Source: Crambe crambe
Taxonomy: Eukaryota > Porifera > Demospongiae > Poecilosclerida > Crambeidae
Assembly (NCBI GenBank): GCA_963924555.1
Contig: OZ004596.1
Span: 1,178,001 to 1,242,000 of the forward strand
Direction of reading: 5' to 3'
Length of the DNA: 64,000 nucleotides
Position 1 is the stretch's first letter. Each line of letters opens with the position of its first letter. A program made the position numbers and the translations under genes. Below, in pieces: positions 10,416-20,079 of the stretch. Below the pieces are notes generated by a model. It was not told the origin of the DNA and did no database searches. It saw only the letters and a list, made by a program, of their open reading frames with translations.

Positions 10416-10983
10416 CTAATTGGTGAGGGGGCTTTTTGCCGTGCCTGCTGCTAACTTGCTTGGCTGTGTCCTGTGGACAACAGCTTTGGCTCTCATCTGA
10501 GCAAGATTTGGATTTCTCATGTGTGGGAGATGTGCGATGGCTTGTCGGTCTTGGCGAGTCACACTCTTGTTGTAGTCTCCAGAATCGAAGTACTGTTTTC
10601 CTCCCTATGTATGCATACATTATACCACCAGGAAAAAAAATGAAAAACTGACCAGTATGATGGGGTCAGACTCATTGAAGTTAAGACAGTGACTCACCGT
10701 AGCAGATATCTTCCGCTGAGCAATGCCTGGAGGTGCTTTCTTGAATCCATATTTTTCTTTGAATTTTTCCTCAGCAGCTCGATCTGTCTACACACACACA
10801 CAACAGACACACACCATATCATCTAGTAGACTTAGTATCCCATTTATATGAGACAACCCCCTAATGGTCAGTGTTAAACCACCTTACCTTCATGGGATTA
10901 AGAAGATTCCCACTAGAAGCCTCCTTTTCCTTTGTCTGTTCCTCCTGAGGAGCATCTTCTTGCTTGGGATCTTCTGAAGACAT
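10416..10983 (-). CDS. ENSA: Endosulfine/ARPP-19 family PP2A-B55 inhibitor
   Basis: Three exons: 10983-10888, 10787-10698 and 10592-10416, giving 120 residues, about the usual family length (human ENSA 121). The N-terminus is acidic and Glu/Lys-rich (MSSEDPKQEDAPQEEQ). The centre has RAAEEKFKEKYG. The invariant FDSGDY signature (residues 64-69) holds Ser66, the equivalent of the Greatwall/MASTL target. The phosphorylated family member inhibits PP2A-B55 and so promotes mitotic entry. The part after FDSGDY diverges from vertebrate sequences apart from a basic Ser/Thr-containing tail (SKLAAGTAKSPLTN). It starts 149 bp from the divergent GLMP gene. The assignment rests mainly on the signature, its position and the protein length. 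Confidence 0.85.
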
Positions 10984-11108
10984 CTCAAATCTGGACTACG
11001 CTGTGCCGATCGCTGAACTCTAAACAAAGACACACACACACAGACACAGGATCCAGGAAGGGTGGAGCGATAAACAGGTAATCGAATATGCTGCGTTGGC
11101 ATTTTTAA

Positions 11109-11117
11109 TCACGTGAC
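11109..11117. promoter_or_regulatory. CLEAR-like E-box in front of GLMP
   Basis: TCACGTGAC matches 9 of the 10 bases of GTCACGTGAC, the TFEB/MITF lysosomal-gene element, and lies 16 bp before the GLMP ATG. It sits between two divergent starts, so it could serve either gene. The factor is inferred. Confidence 0.5.
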
Positions 11118-11132
11118 TTCCCGCCTTCTAAA

Positions 11133-12965
11133 ATGCACCTGAAGTCTGAAGTGTTGGCCAGTTTCTTTCTTTATTTTCTGCTGCCTCTAGCACGTAGTGC
11201 TGGGAAGGAGACAGTCAATATCATAGATGTAAGTTCTACAGCACAGATAGCTCAATGCTGTTACTTGTTTCACATGTACTCTTATCTTAAAACATGAACA
11301 GTGCTCTCAGAAAGGTCCCTTTACTAACGTCTCACTTACAGACATTTACTACAATATAGTGCCTGTTGGTGCATCATGTACACACATGGTATGGAGTACA
11401 GTAGGATATCCAACGCTATATATAGCACACACAGAAGACATCAAAAATTGCACATGTAGTGCGTCAAGTTATAATGATTCTTTCCCAAGTGAGGACTCAG
11501 TCAAGATTCCCGGCCTAAAAAGTGATTTCTCCTTAGCCATTATTTTTAAAAAGATAATCGAATTCGATGCTACTGCCAACAGCTATACAGTAGAGCATTT
11601 CAACTTTGCTGCAGCATGCAATGACAGTGACACTGATGATGATTTGAACTACAATTTTATGGCTTTGAATGATGAAAATATCAATTGGACATTTAGTGCA
11701 GAAAGTGCAACTTTCAATGGAAGGTCCTTTGATGAACATAACATATCTATGCTATTTTCCATCAGAGTAAGTTACGTATATCCATCTAAGTACACCACTA
11801 GCAAGCAAAATAAATTTACAATCTATTTGGAGGGATCTTGTGACCTTATTCTGTACCATGACCATGTTTAGTAATAGTAATTTGTACAACATTACTATTT
11901 GGAGTTGATAACAATTATGGCCTTGCTCAGTATGTTATTTTCTTTTTGCAGACCAGTATCCCTAAGCTTATTGGAGAACAAAGATTGGACTATTTCCCCA
12001 AGACACTCTTCACTGAGAATTCTACCACATTCGATATCATTAGTGAGAACTACCCGTTCAAAACAAAATTTGGCCGCTTGGCTCTAGAGATGATGATAAT
12101 TCATGGGCCAAATGTGGAGAATGGCTCCATAGACATTCTCAGGTATTCGGACGATGAGTATACACCATCTGTTTTTTCAACATATACTTACAAAACAAGT
12201 GGGAATAGTAAGAATCCCAATGAATACCAAGGAGGGTACGTGCAGTGGAAACCCATATCCTACCAAGACGATGGCCGTAAATCAACAGCTTCACAGCAAG
12301 TGACTGTCCAACCAGCAAAGTCGTCCTCACTCTGCATGGTAAATGAAATTCCAGTGGGCCTGGCCTCGGCTTTGTATGGTATGAATGTCACAGAGTCCAT
12401 AGTCTCCAATGTTACTCACTGGTTCGTAGTGTTTGGCACATCTGGTGATGAAACATTCATTAATTCAAGCCATAATACTTGGTAAGTTGCTGTTATTCCT
12501 AGTGTCCACTCTCCATACAGGGCTCACAGTAACACTCTAGTATTGTCCGGACATGATGATCTAATGGCAATTTTAAGAGTATAGCTATAATAGAAAAATT
12601 AGTCAGACAAAGGCAGAAAATGACCGGACAAAATAAAGAAATTGACTGGAAAATGTCCTGTGACTGACTGTTATTGTGAGCACTGCTGTGGTCCACATAA
12701 TATGAACCTTTCAACATTTCATCATCAACACATGAATTTATAAACATAATATTTGATGTGCAGGACAGTTGTAGTTGGACATGGTAAGGTGCCTCAGGAC
12801 AGATTATCTGCAACAGTTTTGATTGTCATTTTTGTGGGTCTTGGGATCCCTGCTATACTGGTGTTGGTGGGTGCTGTGTACGTCTTTATCAAGAAAAAAC
12901 CATGGGAGAATGTAAACCGATGGGTGAATAGCAGGAGAGGAAAAGGCTATTCAAGATTATCATAA
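11133..12965 (+). CDS. GLMP: Glycosylated lysosomal membrane protein (GLMP)
   Basis: Four exons with matching phases (11133-11228, 11302-11766, 11952-12481, 12764-12965) encode about 430 residues (human 406). An N-terminal signal peptide (VLASFFLYFLLPLARSAG) leads a long lumenal domain with many N-glycosylation sequons. Family landmarks are HMVWSTVGYPTLYIAHT (HYVWSSLG-like), SDDEYTPSVF and YVQWKPISYQD (compare DDEYAPAVF and QWRPVAY). One C-terminal membrane helix (LSATVLIVIFVGLGIPAILV) is followed by a short tail ending GYSRLS, where YSRL fits the YxxPhi lysosomal sorting motif. In vertebrates GLMP is a heavily glycosylated partner protecting the lysosomal transporter MFSD1. Orthology is well supported by these scattered blocks plus topology. 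Confidence 0.88.
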
Positions 12966-13017
12966 TTAATTTTTTTGTGTAAAAATAATAATTATGTACG
13001 TCATGAGGCTCGAGTTA

Positions 13018-13026
13018 TGCGCATGC
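13018..13026. promoter_or_regulatory. TGCGCATGC palindrome (NRF1-like) before TMEM150-like gene A
   Basis: TGCGCATGC, the core of the NRF1 recognition palindrome, lies 48 bp before the ATG at 13074. The same 9-mer sits near several other starts in this window. Confidence 0.5.
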
Positions 13027-13073
13027 ACCAAAGTTTTGCTTAAACAAGCAGCGCAGCTCATAGTTTAGAAAAG

Positions 13074-14730
13074 ATGTTTGTTCTCGGAAGTATTCGAGCA
13101 AGTTTCGTGGTACACTTCACAGCTGGTCTTGGCTTGGGGACTATTCTTCTCTGCTACGTACTAGCAGTAGCCTATGGCCACGTCCCTGCATGGCTGCCCA
13201 TGATCAGTGACTGTGCTGTTCGCGCCCCAGAGAAGTTTCCTTTCAGGTTTGGGCTAGTTACAACATCTTTGCTGTTGGCGCTGGAGAATGTGATCGTTTA
13301 CCTAGCGGCCGTTCCTAGAAGTGCCATAGCGATGTTGCTAGGGCTTGTGGCTTCCTTGTGTCTCGGGATAGTCGGTGTTGTCAATGAAGACGAAGCCTCA
13401 AAAGTTCATTCAGGTGAGACTAGCCCCTCCCATCTTTTAACTCCTTAAGGGTGTCAATACATAGTAACTGAGGCATGTGCTACTATAAGCACTAATTAAC
13501 CACAAACACTACCGCGCTAAAATAACAGATAGTAAACCACAATAGTAGCAGCTGCTCTGGCACATCTAAAATCCATGCTAGCATGATTAAAACACAAATC
13601 ACGGCAACTCAGGAACCAAGCATGGAAATGAGCCAATATTTTGCGTACAATAACTACAAGGTAAGGTCTGAAAAGTTACGATTTGTTTTAGTTCATATCT
13701 ATTCTAGAATTTCCAGAATGCATGGTCTTGTTCCAGAATGCAGCGGTCTTTGAGATGCAACGCAGTTTACCTTGAGAATGAAATCGGTTGTAACATCTGT
13801 GAAAATCATCAGGCACTCTTCATTTTTGGTGTGTGTAGTACTATTTTAGTATGTAATAACTTGGTCCAAGCATAGATATACTATACTATGGTCCAAGTTA
13901 GATGTCTCTAAGGCAAATAGTTTTAAAGCTATTCTTCCATAGCAACCATGCGTGGGTGGGATGTATCGGCACCCTTAAGTTGCAATTACATTGAAAAGCG
14001 GCCATGGTTGTTGTACAGTAGGCTTTCAGTCTAGGATATACAGAAATATTAATTAATTTAATTTTCAGTGACTGCAGTGATTTTCTTCGTGCTGTACTGG
14101 GGAAATATGGTAGTGCTGACTGTGCTTTCATCTCGAACCCTTCTCCCTTTATGTTGTTCCCGTAACTCTCCAAGTGGTTGGAAAATAGGAGTGCTTCTTC
14201 TAAGACAGATACTCACTGTCATTTGTGGAGTGGCTCTCATCATCACTGCCATTTTAAGTATCCTTCATATGTATACTTGTGAATGTTGTTATTATATTCA
14301 CTATATATTATATACATGAGATCCCTTTAGATGTATACGATTGGGAGAGGAAATTAATTATTAATAACATGCAACACCTGTGTTAAGCTTGATCATGGTT
14401 ATTCATTGTTGTTGTTTCTCCATAACTATGACTTCTTATTCTAGGTAGTATTAGCTGGGGCAAGAACAAAATTTACATTGCTTTATGTGAATGGTAAATG
14501 AGAATTAAGTTTTCACTAGCTATTAAAATTGAGGTCTTGTCTTCTCCAGGATTGGTACAATCGCCATACTGACTTTCATCTGGAGTTTCTCGAGTGATTT
14601 GGCTAATGTTAGCATTGCAGAAGTCCAGAGTCAGCCCAAAACTGGATCCAGAATGGAGTACAATAATATTAATAGTGATAGTCATGATGATAGTCATGAA
14701 TCAGCAACACTTATAGTCACCAAAAAATAA
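13074..14730 (+). CDS. DRAM/TMEM150/Sfk1-type multi-pass membrane protein, paralogue A
   Basis: Four exons: 13074-13413, 14069-14257, 14445-14493 and 14550-14730. Exon 1 carries the Frag1/DRAM/Sfk1 family pattern: a first helix (VVHFTAGLGLGTILLCYVLAVAYG), then a lumenal loop with HVPAWLPMISDCAVRAPEKF, then further helices (LVTTSLLLALENVIVYLA, AMLLGLVASLCLGIVGVV). Exons 2 and 4 add more helices. The tail is Ser/Asp-rich and ends with SHESATLIVTKK. Six helices are expected. Vertebrate relatives (DRAM1/2, TMEM150A-C) act at lysosomes or the plasma membrane in autophagy or phosphoinositide regulation; the role here is unknown. Intron 2 begins GTATCCTT and looks U12-type, as in paralogues B and C. 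It is the most divergent of the three. Confidence 0.82.
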
Positions 14731-14793
14731 CAAGTTTTCAATTCCAAACAAAAAAAAAAAAAAGAGTTCATGCAAAAAAAGCTGTAGAACTTA

Positions 14794-15855
14794 TTAAAGA
14801 TAAGGACGAACATATTTTTCACATTGCTTGAAGGCGTTTATTATGGGTTGGATGCCATCATCAGGCCTTGTTTTCTTCAGTATTTTATTTTGATCCCACT
14901 TCTTTAGCCTAGCTCCCCAGTAATGGTTCATTCGTAAGTCTCCAACTGGAAAATTTTTACTTCTACCCTTTAGCAGAATGTTATGATGAACACTGGCTGC
15001 ACGTAAGTTCTTGGGTATGTAAATAGGCTTCACCATAGGGTTGGCAGGCTTGTGTGTCCTCCGCATCAGACGTTCTATCATTAACTCCTTTTCAAGAGGC
15101 TTCCCTAAGAAAAGATAGTTTTGCATGGAAAATTCTGAGACTTCTGGATGAATCTGGCTGAAATGCTTTACAATTCGATTCATGAACCCAGGATTGGTGT
15201 CATTTGGCGAGAAAGGGTATTCATCCATGTCTATCGCAGTCTGCCATTCGGTCTCGTCTTTGTAATTGTCAATGCAGTTTTGGTATGCAGGGACTTGGGT
15301 TTTCATTACAGTGTAGGGATTATGAGTGTGCCAGTCTATGTAAGTGATATAGCCATCATCCTTAAAGAGCTTAAGCTTCTCTGATTGAGACTCGTTCTCG
15401 TGCACCCAAGCATCATAAACATAGACATGCTCAACTCCAGCATAGCGTAGATACTGCAACCACATCTTCAGTTCTTTAGTTGTCAATTTGGCCCTATCTT
15501 TCACATATATACGCATTAACAGCACAGCAGTTAAAAAGTATGGTGGTTTTGGTGCTCTTTTTACCCACTCCAGGCAAGATTGGTCACTTGGGTTAGTGGT
15601 ACTATTGACCCACACACCTTCATGTCCTTCATGGAGTGCTGAGTTGTTACGTGGTACCATATCATCCTCAATGTGATGACTATGTTCTTTGTGTTCTTCG
15701 TATCCAATAGGATCTGCCTTTTCATGTCCACTCTTTGGAATCCAAACTCGATGTTTAGAATCTGCTCTTTGAATCCTTGTATACTTATAATAAAATAACA
15801 AGAACATTATCGATATCAGCACTAGTAATATTGTGCCTGATGGAAGAAACTTCAT
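14794..15855 (-). CDS. Glycosyltransferase family 92 protein, copy 1
   Basis: Single exon, 353 residues. Type II topology: a short cytosolic start, a membrane anchor (ILLVLISIMFLLFYYKY), a His-rich stem (EEHKEHSHHIEDD), then a GT92 (DUF23) catalytic domain. That domain has FLTAVLLMRIYVKDR, LRYAGVEHVYVYDAWV, the metal-binding-type acidic motif in WQTAIDMDEYPF, MQNYLFLGKPL and NHYWGARLKKW. Family members include beta-1,4-galactosyltransferases such as C. elegans GALT-1; the acceptor here is unknown. It is probably Golgi-resident. Its neighbour at 16118 is a close tandem paralogue, and the block is wedged between TMEM150-like genes A and B. Confidence 0.9.
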   Translation of the reverse strand: MKFLPSGTILLVLISIMFLLFYYKYTRIQRADSKHRVWIPKSGHEKADPIGYEEHKEHSHHIEDDMVPRNNSALHEGHEGVWVNSTTNPSDQSCLEWVKRAPKPPYFLTAVLLMRIYVKDRAKLTTKELKMWLQYLRYAGVEHVYVYDAWVHENESQSEKLKLFKDDGYITYIDWHTHNPYTVMKTQVPAYQNCIDNYKDETEWQTAIDMDEYPFSPNDTNPGFMNRIVKHFSQIHPEVSEFSMQNYLFLGKPLEKELMIERLMRRTHKPANPMVKPIYIPKNLRAASVHHNILLKGRSKNFPVGDLRMNHYWGARLKKWDQNKILKKTRPDDGIQPIINAFKQCEKYVRPYL

Positions 15856-15965
15856 TACAAGTTATGACAACTTCCATGCATAGCAACAATCAAATTCAAG
15901 TGGAATTCCCAAATATGATTTATTATGAATACAGCATATGCATTAAATTTGGGCTCTTTTGAGTC

Positions 15966-16052
15966 CCTTGTATACTTAGAATAATTAGGAAAAGAGTATT
16001 GATACAAGCACTGGAAACTGAGTTTCGATAACAATAGAATCCCCCCAAGCAC
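15966..16052 (-). pseudogene. Relic of a third GT92 N-terminus
   Basis: About 90 bp upstream of copy 1 resemble the 5' end of that gene: CTTGTATACTTA(G/T)AATAA..., then a degenerate TM-encoding stretch. Translation on the minus strand gives a LSFQCLYQYSFPNYSKYTRD-like string aligning with the anchor and YYKYTRIQRADSK region of copy 1. No catalytic domain follows. It is probably left from unequal exchange between the GT92 copies. Confidence 0.5.
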
Positions 16053-16117
16053 ATATTGTATAATGCAAGTGGATAGGCCTTGGCTAATATCAATGAAGCA
16101 AAATTAACTCATTCCTA

Positions 16118-17254
16118 TCAGAGGTAAGGCCGCACATGTCTCTCACATTCCTTAAAAGCATCTATGATTGGCAGCATGCCATTGTCCGGCCTTGTTTTCT
16201 TCAGAATCTCGGGAGTATCCTCACCCCAGTTCTGGAGCCTGGCTCCCCAGTAATGATTCAAACGTAACTCATCATCGGGGGCATTTCGACTTCTACCACT
16301 CTTTATACCATTATGGTGAACTTGTGCGTTAACATTCTTTGGAATGTAAATAGGCTTGACTAGAGGATTGGCAGGATTATGTGTCCGTCTTAGGAGACGT
16401 TCAATCACGAGTTCCTTATCTAAGGGCTTTCCTAGAAAAAGATAGTTCTGCATAGTGAGCTCTGAAACTTCAGGATGGAATTCGCTGTAATGCTTAATGT
16501 AGCGATAGAGAAAACCCGGGTTGGTATCTTTTGTGGAGAATGGGTACTCGTCTATATCAATGGCTGCTTGCCACTGGGTCTCACCAGAAAATTTATTGAT
16601 ACAATCTTGGTACGCAGCAACTTGTGTGCCTGAAATGGTGTAAGGGTTGTGGGTATGCCAATCGATGTAAGTAATGTAGCCATCATATATGAAGAGCTTA
16701 AGTTTGTCTAACTGAGACTCGTTCTTGTATACCCAAGCATCATAGACATAGACATGCTCAACTCCAGCATAACGTAGATACTGTAGCCACATCTTCAGTT
16801 CTTTAGTTGTCAATTGGGCCTTATCCTTCTCATATATACGCATCAATAACACAGCAGTTAAAAAGTATGGCGGTTTTGGTGCTCTTTTCACCCACTTGAG
16901 ACAAGTTTGATCCTTTGAGTCGTCACCCAAGATGCTTTGACTGCTTGGTTTAGTGATGTTGTGAACCCACACATCTTCATGTCCTTCATGGAGAACTGGA
17001 TCAACATGTGGTGCCATGTTATCCACGATGTAGTGACCATGTTCATGCCCTTCTGCATCTGCCACACCATCATTCCTTAACTTCCTGTGTAGCTTCTCCA
17101 CTTGCTTTTCCAACTCTGCATATGTGTGCTCTCTGGTACTGGGATGTATTGTGTGCTTGAAACCAGCTAAAAGCATCACCATTAAAACTACTCCTACCAG
17201 CAGTACGTTTCTCCTCCTCAATCTAACCAACCAAGAACAGACCTTCGGAGCCAT
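16118..17254 (-). CDS. Glycosyltransferase family 92 protein, copy 2
   Basis: Single exon, 378 residues, strongly similar along its length to copy 1. It has a membrane anchor (VLLVGVVLMVMLLAGFKH), a longer stem with a short helical ELEKQVEKLHRKLRND segment, and a GT92 domain with LRYAGVEHVYVYDAWVYK, WQAAIDIDEYPF, MQNYLFLGKPLDKEL and NHYWGARLQNW. Copies 1 and 2 differ mainly in the stem and anchor, which is usual after tandem duplication with the catalytic domain constrained. The ATG lies 143 bp from the divergent start of TMEM150-like gene B. Acceptor specificity cannot be inferred. Confidence 0.9.
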   Translation of the reverse strand: MAPKVCSWLVRLRRRNVLLVGVVLMVMLLAGFKHTIHPSTREHTYAELEKQVEKLHRKLRNDGVADAEGHEHGHYIVDNMAPHVDPVLHEGHEDVWVHNITKPSSQSILGDDSKDQTCLKWVKRAPKPPYFLTAVLLMRIYEKDKAQLTTKELKMWLQYLRYAGVEHVYVYDAWVYKNESQLDKLKLFIYDGYITYIDWHTHNPYTISGTQVAAYQDCINKFSGETQWQAAIDIDEYPFSTKDTNPGFLYRYIKHYSEFHPEVSELTMQNYLFLGKPLDKELVIERLLRRTHNPANPLVKPIYIPKNVNAQVHHNGIKSGRSRNAPDDELRLNHYWGARLQNWGEDTPEILKKTRPDNGMLPIIDAFKECERHVRPYL

Positions 17255-17298
17255 TATTATTTTTCACAAGGTCAAAGGTGGAACTATATGATAGTTCA

Positions 17299-17307
17299 TG
17301 CGCATGC
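17299..17307. promoter_or_regulatory. TGCGCATGC palindrome between GT92 copy 2 and gene B
   Basis: The NRF1-core-like 9-mer lies in the 143-bp divergent promoter, 45 bp upstream of the GT92 ATG and about 90 bp upstream of gene B. Confidence 0.5.
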
Positions 17308-17397
17308 CCAACTGCCAACTGCATGCTACGCCTCTAGCTCCACCCACCTTTATCTTGTATTTTATTTGCCGTTACTGCACTGATAAACTCCTTAGTG

Positions 17398-18278
17398 ATG
17401 GAGGTTTTTGGAAAGATAAGTGCCAGGATATTCATAACTGTCGGGGCTATGGTGACAACTCTCACCATTCTCCTATGCTACACTTTGGCAATATCTCTAC
17501 ACCACAGACCTGTTTGGCTCCCAACAATAAGTGAATGTGGAGATCTACCTCCTGAAAAGTATTTCTTTCGCTGGGGCATCCTAGTGGGTGGTCTCGTCTT
17601 AGTGGTAACGGCTGTGACTTTGTATACAGCTCAACGGACTTCTACTGTTAGTTTAGCTTTGGGTATTTTGGCAGGATTGTGTTTGAGTGGAGTTGCAGTA
17701 GTTGGGGACAATGAAAACAACACTGTTCATACAAGTAAGTATGACTAGAATCAATGTTTTTATAAGCTAGCTAGCTACTTCTACAAATCTCTCATTCTTT
17801 TCCCAGTATTTGCTGTCGTGTTTTTCGTTTGTGAAGATATCAAGGATATTTTGTTTATCGTGGAGGGCTACCAGCAAATGAGTTGCACATCTCTAACAGT
17901 TATGATCTCCAGCACTGCAGTGGCTATCATATCTACTCTCATTAAAAGTATCCTATAGCTAGCAAAGAGCAGTTCGTAGATATGAATTGGGCCATGTCTA
18001 TTCTTTAACACTAAATTTTGCTCAGTTTTTCAGCCTCCATGTGTGTTAAGGACCATTTCTGACTTTCCATTGCTTGCCATAGTGGAATGGTATGATGCAA
18101 GCCTTCATACCATTACTGTACAATGATATTATTATGTAAATCATACAGGACAAATACTGCCGCCATTATAATTGCTCAAGTGTGCATAGCTGGAACTCTA
18201 AGTAATATCTTTATTGCAGAAATTGATAGAAAAAAATCTTCTAATCAAGTGACTGAAAAAGTAGACCAAGAAATCTGA
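17398..18278 (+). CDS. DRAM/TMEM150/Sfk1-type membrane protein, paralogue B
   Basis: Four exons: 17398-17734, 17807-17947, 18026-18089 and 18149-18278. The first in-frame ATG is 17398 (MEVFGKISARIF). Exon 1 shows the family pattern best: helix LTILLCYTLAISLH, loop VWLPTISECGDLPPEKYFFR, then helices WGILVGGLVLVVTAVTLY and LALGILAGLCLSGVAVV. The C-tail is short and charged (EIDRKKSSNQVTEK). Exon 3 must begin at 18026, because the alternative AG at 18032-18033 brings a stop; this fixes the acceptor of a U12-like intron. Exon lengths and phases match paralogue C, so B and C are a recent tandem pair. Function unknown. Confidence 0.83.
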
Positions 18279-18486
18279 GATATTTTTTACACTCTCCAAT
18301 TTTATTCATAGCTAACTACACAATGATCATTTCTGTGTAATGGTTATGATTTTGTTAACCAATGCCTTATTAATCATACTATGAATAGTTATAATCATGT
18401 GATCCCCAAACAAGGTCTTCAAAAAAAAAACAAAACCTCTCACTGATAGCTACAGCTCTCTATATATTATTTGCTCTTGTGTTAAA

Positions 18487-19832
18487 ATGAAAGTGATAGG
18501 AAAGATAAACTTCAAGGCAATCCTCTTTTTTGGGCTGATAGAAATACTGGTCACTATCTTCCTCTGCTACATATTAGCAGTCACCCTGAAGCATAAGCCA
18601 GCCTGGCTTCCAACGATCAGTGAGTGTGGAGAATTACCTCCAGAGAAGTACTTCTTCCGATGGGGGATTCTTGTGGGTGGTATTCTGCTGATACTGGAGG
18701 CTGTGGTTCTCTACTGTGCTGATTATGCCTCCCTTTTGGTCAGCGTCCTGGGCAGCATAGCAGGGCTAGGTCTCACTGGTGTAGCATGTGTTGCTTCAAA
18801 TGAAAACAGAACTGTACACTTGGGTAAGTGAATTGGCATACAGCAGCTAGTACTACTTTTCTATGTGTTGTTGTGTGTTTATTCAGTTTTCGCTCTGTCC
18901 TTCTTTGTGCTTGAGGACATAATGGTTCTGCTCCTGCTGTTGTGTAGCCACAAGTCCATGTCTTACAGGTCACTGGCCATGAAGATCCCTTCCACTATAG
19001 TGGCCTGTGCAGCCACCACTCTAAGATGTATCCTTTTAGAGTGTGAATTGAAAGTGTGTGATATTATATAATAATGTGTTTCAAGGGTACACGGAAACAG
19101 TTAATGTTTTCTTCTTAACTTCATTTCCAGTCCTTATTGTGTTTGATGTCATAAGACTCTCTGGTGATATTCCAATAATCCCCATTATTGAATGGTAAGT
19201 AGAGGTACAGTGTACCCTCACTAATCCAAATAGCTTGGGACCAGAGCCCATTTGGATTAGTGGATTATAGTGAATACATAGGAGCACTCTCTGGGTTTGG
19301 ATTAGTGAGGGTCTGGGACCTCAGCCCCCTCTGTTCACAAACCGTACTTAGAGATTGCACTAACTCACTCTTCCTACACTGATGAGCTAGTGACACTGTC
19401 ACTGTATGGGTATGTGGTATGGCTTGAGGGAATCTACTGGACTGTGAAAAACTGTCTATGTAACGGGGCTATTCTGTAGGGTCAAATATTTTCAAAATTC
19501 CTCAAGTTTATGTTGAAAGATATATTCTACTATTTATAGTAGATTATATCCTCCAACATTGAGCTCAGAAGCCTCAGTAATTTTTGAATACAGAATTACC
19601 CTGCTTCACCTTAGCTATTACAATAATCTATGTTGTAGTGGTGATGTTGACATATTCTCATTACCATAGGATCAACACTTTTGCTTTGATTTTCTACCAC
19701 CTGAGCCTGTCAGACGAGTTGTCCCATCTGTATCTTGCAGCACTGGAAGATGAGACTCCAAAGTCACAGAAACAATCTCAAAATCCATCTTCCTCAGTCA
19801 CTCCCCTGCCCGTTAAAACCCCACTTTTATGA
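18487..19832 (+). CDS. DRAM/TMEM150/Sfk1-type membrane protein, paralogue C
   Basis: Four exons: 18487-18823, 18887-19027, 19131-19194 and 19670-19832. Exons 1-3 have the same lengths as in paralogue B. Exon 1 holds LVTIFLCYILAVTLKHKPAW, LPTISECGELPPEKYFFR and WGILVGGILLILEAVVLY. The last exon gives one more helix (WINTFALIFYHLSL) and a cytosolic tail rich in Ser, Pro and Gln ending VKTPLL. Intron 2 has the U12 donor GTATCCTTTT and branch-like CTTCTTAAC 12 bp before its AG. Intron 3 holds a foldback repeat. The cellular role is unknown beyond family links to autophagy and membrane lipid regulation. Confidence 0.83.
19211..19311. repeat. Foldback (MITE-like) element in intron 3 of paralogue C
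   Basis: CCCTCACTAATCCAAA (19215-19230) is repeated inverted and perfect at 19296-19311, with internal TTTGGATTAGTGGATTATAGT between. The left edge CAGTGTACCCTC recalls pogo/Tigger-type termini. The right terminus looks truncated. No coding capacity. Confidence 0.65.
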
Positions 19833-20079
19833 TTGTCAAAACTATATACTTTGTCAAACTATAAAATGTGAAGAAGAAACGATGAAAACTAAACTAATTA
19901 TACACTCTATGTAAAATGAAACAAGCACAAAAATGATGGTATCGTATGTATTGATGCAAAGAAGGCAGGAAAAATGCATTAAAAACTTATAAGCCAGTCT
20001 TTGAAATGGCAGCAAGCAGTGTTAATGATGATATTGAGCACGCTGAATATGAATGAATCAAAAGGTTCTGATGATATAG

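Noticed and set aside
15148..15384. Plus-strand open frames across the GT92 genes
   Set aside because: Antisense shadows of well-supported single-exon GT92 coding sequence.
17395..17400. GTG start for TMEM150-like gene B
   Set aside because: The next codon is ATG (17398), and starting there gives the same exon-1 length as paralogue C.
18030..18036. TTTTTCAG at 18026-18033 as the acceptor of gene B exon 3
   Set aside because: It brings an in-frame stop; the CTCAG ending at 18025 keeps the frame and suits U12 spacing.
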